From RGIG1959 sp051877215 (GTDB lineage Bacteria > Bacillota > Clostridia > Oscillospirales > Acutalibacteraceae), in the NCBI GenBank assembly GCA_051877215.1, contig JBJEIR010000206.1, forward strand, positions 1 to 6,737: a stretch of 6,737 bases of DNA, read 5' to 3'. Under the pieces are notes generated by a model that searched no databases, was not told the origin of the DNA, and worked only from the letters and a program-made list of their open reading frames with translations. This document shows, piece after piece, positions 4,254 to 6,737 of the stretch. The position numbers were made by a program, and so were the translations under genes. The stretch's first letter is position 1; every line of letters begins with the position of its first letter.

Positions 4254-6596
4254 TGTCTGTTCCTCCCTTTGCTTTTCTGTGGGCGGATTGCCCGCCGAAA
4301 TCCGCTTTGCGGATCGTCTGCTTTGTATTTTCCTGTCCCGTCTCGTGCTGTGAATGTCCAATCGGTTGAGCCGCAGCGCATTGGTAACCACGCAAACGCT
4401 TGAAAGACTCATCGCCGCCGCCGCGAACATCGGGTTTAATTGCCAGCCGAACAGCGGAATAAACACCCCCGCCGCAAGCGGGATACCGATCACATTGTAG
4501 AAAAATGCCCAAAAGAGATTTTCGTGAATATTGCGCAGCGTCGCGCGGCTCAGGCGAACAGCGGCGGACACATCCGTCAAGCGGCTTTTGACCAGCACCA
4601 CATCCGCAGCGTCAATGGCCACATCCGCACCGGCGCCGATGGCAAAGCCCGTATCGGCGCGGGTTAAGGCGGGCGCATCGTTGATCCCGTCTCCGACCAT
4701 CGCGACCCGTCCCTTTTGCGACAGCGAACGAATCACGCGCTCCTTTCCGTCCGGCAGCACGCCCGCAATCACCTCGTCTACCCCCGCCTGTTTGCCGATG
4801 GCGCGGGCGGTGCGTTCGTTGTCCCCCGTGAGCATCACGACCTCGATGCCCATATTTTTCAGCTCTGCGACCGCTTGTCGGCTGTCCTCCTTGATGACAT
4901 CGGCAACCGCAATCACGCCGAGCAGCCGCTCCCCCCTGCTGAAAAACAGCGGGGTCTTGCCGTCTGCGGCAAAGGCCGCTGCCGCCTGTTCCGTCTCCTG
5001 CGGCACAACCGTTTTGGTGCTGATAAACGCCAAATTGCCGCCGGCGAGCAGCTCTCCCTGCGACATCGCCGTAAGCCCCTTGCCGGGCAGCGCCTTAAAA
5101 TCGGTTATATCCGTCAGCGTTATGCCGTCTTCGTTCACCTTTTGCAAAATCGCCCTTGCGAGCGGGTGCTCGCTTTTCTGCTCCAGCGTCCCCGAAAGGC
5201 GCAGCAGCTCCTCTTTTGAAACGCCGTCTGCCGGCAGCAGCTCGGTCACGCGCGGCTCTCCGCTTGTGACGGTGCCCGTCTTATCAAGGGCGGCAACCGT
5301 TACCTTCCCCGCTTTTTCAAGAGAAAGCGCCGTCTTAAACAGAATGCCGTTTTTGGCGCCCACCCCGCTGCCGACCATAATGGCAACGGGCGTCGCAAGT
5401 CCGAGTGCGCACGGACAGCTGATGACCAAAACAGAGATGGCTCTGGCGACGGAAAAGCCGAGCGTTTGCCCGCACAGCAGCCACACGACAGCCGTCACGG
5501 CCGCAATGCCGATGACCAGCGGCACAAATACCCCCGACACCTTGTCGGCAATTTTGGCGACAGGGGCTTTGGTAGCCGCCGCATCGCTGACCATGCGAAT
5601 GATTTGGGACAGCGTCGTGTCTTCTCCGACTCTTGTCGCTTCACAGCGCAGAAAGCCCGATTGATTGACCGTGGCGGCGCACACGGTATCCCCTGCGCTT
5701 TTGTCTGCGGGAATGCTCTCCCCCGTCAGCGCCGCTTCGTTGACAGCGCTTTCTCCTTCTTTGACGATGCCGTCAACAGGGATGCTTTCGCCCGGACGCA
5801 CCACAAAAAGATCGCCCTTTTGCACCTGTTCGACAGGCACCGTTTCCTCTTTTCCGTCTTTGAGGACCGTCGCCGTTTTCGGCGTCAGCTTCATCAGGCT
5901 TTTGAGTGCATCGGTCGTCTTTCCCTTCGAGCGCGCCTCCAGCATCTTGCCGACCGTAATCAGCGTCAAAATCATTGCCGCCGATTCAAAATAAAATTCG
6001 TGCATATAGTGCATGACGGCGTCCATGTTACCGTGCAGCTGTGCATCGGTCATGGCAAACAGCGCATAGGTGCTGTAGCCGAACGCCGCCGACGCGCCGA
6101 GGGCGACCAGGGTGTCCATATTGGGCGAACGGCGTAAAAGCGCTTGAAACCCGCTGATGAAAAACTGCTGATTGACCACCATGACGGCGGCGGTGAGCAG
6201 AAGCTGGATGAGTCCCATCGCCACATGATTGTCCGACAACCACACAGGCAGCGGCCACCCCCACATCATATGTCCCATGGACAGATACATCAACAAAAGC
6301 AAAAAGACGACCGAAGAAATCAGGCGGCGAAAAAGCTTCGGCGTTTCGGTATCCCGCAGTGCATCCTCCTCCGAAGTCTTATTTTCTGTTTTGTCCCTTT
6401 TTTTCGGCGCCGCGCCGTAGCCCGCAGCTCGTACCGCTTCTATAATCGCCTGCTCCCCGGCCGTCCCTTCGACCCCCATTGAATTTGTCAGCAGGCTGAC
6501 CGAGCAGTCACGCACGCCCTTGACCTGTTTGACTGCTTTCTCCACCCGCGCCGCACACGCGGCACAGCTCATTCCCGTAACCGTATATTGCTCCAT
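4053..6596 (-). CDS. copA: Cu(I)-exporting P1B-type ATPase CopA with fused C-terminal CopZ-like HMA domain
   Basis: This 847-residue protein pumps Cu(I) out of the cytosol using ATP. Domains in order are: an N-terminal heavy-metal-binding (HMA) domain with GMSCAAC (Cys11, Cys14); a charged linker (65-85); helices at about 90-107, 124-143, 165-182 and 204-219 with a Met/His-rich turn (103-115); an actuator domain with TGES (291-294); the ion-path CPC in helix 6 (394-396); phosphorylation-site Asp438 in DKTGT; the nucleotide domain with His477-Pro478 and GKG (505-507); the hinge GDGINDAP (635-642); YN in helix 7 (700-701); and MxxSS in helix 8 (729-733). CPC, YN and MxxSS together mark the Cu(I) subgroup P1B-1. 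A basic linker (about 748-781) then leads to a second HMA domain with GMMCAHC (Cys793, Cys796). The ATG at 6596 follows GAGGAG (6604-6609) by seven bases. It sits 30 bases after the csoR stop, so the two are co-transcribed. Confidence 0.95.
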   Translation of the reverse strand: MEQYTVTGMSCAACAARVEKAVKQVKGVRDCSVSLLTNSMGVEGTAGEQAIIEAVRAAGYGAAPKKRDKTENKTSEEDALRDTETPKLFRRLISSVVFLLLLMYLSMGHMMWGWPLPVWLSDNHVAMGLIQLLLTAAVMVVNQQFFISGFQALLRRSPNMDTLVALGASAAFGYSTYALFAMTDAQLHGNMDAVMHYMHEFYFESAAMILTLITVGKMLEARSKGKTTDALKSLMKLTPKTATVLKDGKEETVPVEQVQKGDLFVVRPGESIPVDGIVKEGESAVNEAALTGESIPADKSAGDTVCAATVNQSGFLRCEATRVGEDTTLSQIIRMVSDAAATKAPVAKIADKVSGVFVPLVIGIAAVTAVVWLLCGQTLGFSVARAISVLVISCPCALGLATPVAIMVGSGVGAKNGILFKTALSLEKAGKVTVAALDKTGTVTSGEPRVTELLPADGVSKEELLRLSGTLEQKSEHPLARAILQKVNEDGITLTDITDFKALPGKGLTAMSQGELLAGGNLAFISTKTVVPQETEQAAAAFAADGKTPLFFSRGERLLGVIAVADVIKEDSRQAVAELKNMGIEVVMLTGDNERTARAIGKQAGVDEVIAGVLPDGKERVIRSLSQKGRVAMVGDGINDAPALTRADTGFAIGAGADVAIDAADVVLVKSRLTDVSAAVRLSRATLRNIHENLFWAFFYNVIGIPLAAGVFIPLFGWQLNPMFAAAAMSLSSVCVVTNALRLNRLDIHSTRRDRKIQSRRSAKRISAGNPPTEKQREEQTMEKTVKIEGMMCAHCEARVKKALEELPQVEKAEVSHKTGSAVVTLCEPLEDAVLKKTVEAQGYTVL
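4262..4268 (-). promoter_or_regulatory. Internal ribosome binding site before the CopZ domain
   Basis: Minus-strand AGGGAGG is spaced eight bases from the in-frame ATG at 4253. Here it encodes part of the CopA linker (the Gln-Arg-Glu-Glu stretch). A strong Shine-Dalgarno at this spacing in the middle of a coding frame is unlikely to be accidental when it sits exactly at a domain start. Confidence 0.6.
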
Positions 6597-6603
6597 GATT
6601 TTG

Positions 6604-6609
6604 CTCCTC
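6604..6609 (-). promoter_or_regulatory. Ribosome binding site of copA
   Basis: Minus-strand GAGGAG lies in the short csoR-copA gap, seven bases before the ATG at 6596. It fixes the start of copA and shows that no separate promoter fits between the two genes. Confidence 0.8.
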
Positions 6610-6626
6610 GGTTGATCCGTATATGG

Positions 6627-6737
6627 TCATTTCATCAGCGTTTTCAGCGTTGACACCAGCTCATCAATCGTTTCATCCTTGCCGTCCCGAATGTCCTGCG
6701 CGACACAGGTGCGGATATGCTCGGCAAGCAACGCCTT
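6627..6737 (-). CDS. csoR: CsoR-family copper-sensing repressor (C-terminal part, cut by window edge)
   Basis: The last 36 residues and stop of a CsoR/FrmR-family regulator are present; the 5' part lies beyond the window. CsoR is an all-helical DNA-binding repressor that releases the copper operon when it binds Cu(I). The visible segment contains AEHIRTCV, whose His-x3-Cys spacing matches the second-helix His and Cys Cu(I) ligands of CsoR. It is followed by the typical acidic stretch DGKDETIDELV and a short final helix ending in LMK. The first Cys ligand would be outside the window. A formaldehyde sensor (FrmR) or other family member cannot be fully excluded from this fragment. However, the Cys/His pattern and the copA gene 30 bases downstream on the same strand strongly favour CsoR. 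Confidence 0.88.
   Translation of the reverse strand, partial: KALLAEHIRTCVAQDIRDGKDETIDELVSTLKTLMK

Noticed and set aside
4531..5664. 377-codon open frame antisense to copA
   Set aside because: Its Ser/Ala/Pro/Thr-rich composition is typical of the reverse complement of a P-type ATPase gene, and it has no domain or start signal of its own.

Overview
The window looks like part of the chromosome of an endospore-forming member of the Firmicutes. It is probably a fairly GC-rich gut or anaerobe-type Clostridia, of the Oscillospirales/Lachnospirales kind. This is inferred from the spoVAC-spoVAD pair, a DegV-family protein, a CsoR/CopA copper operon of the style seen in such bacteria, strong AGGAGG-type ribosome binding sites and compact hairpin terminators. 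Nothing in the window identifies the species. There are no rRNA or tRNA genes, insertion sequences, CRISPR arrays or phage genes.

Layout, left to right. Positions 1-98 hold the possible last codons of an upstream plus-strand gene and a clear rho-independent terminator. A sigma-G-like promoter (118-147) then leads into spoVAC (192-635) and spoVAD (650-1660), which move dipicolinic acid (DPA) into the forespore. The third gene usual in this cluster, spoVAE, does not follow. A 246-base intergenic stretch carries one strong hairpin (1778-1815) that can terminate transcription from both sides. The rest of the window is on the minus strand: a DegV-family lipid-binding protein (1907-2752) with its own good promoter, a ten-helix EamA/DMT permease (2973-3905), and a copper export operon. 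That operon consists of the C-terminal end of a CsoR-type copper-sensing repressor (6627-6737, cut by the window edge) and a Cu(I) P-type ATPase (4053-6596).

The copper genes form one logical unit: CsoR senses Cu(I), and the CopA pump exports it. A CopZ-like chaperone domain is joined in frame to the end of CopA. That domain has its own Shine-Dalgarno sequence and ATG, so the locus may yield both a CopA-CopZ fusion and free CopZ. The other points worth a second look are the spoVA operon without spoVAE, the sigma-G promoter, GTAAAC-containing repeats upstream of both degV and the permease, and the atypical C-terminus of the DegV protein. I found no wholly new system here.
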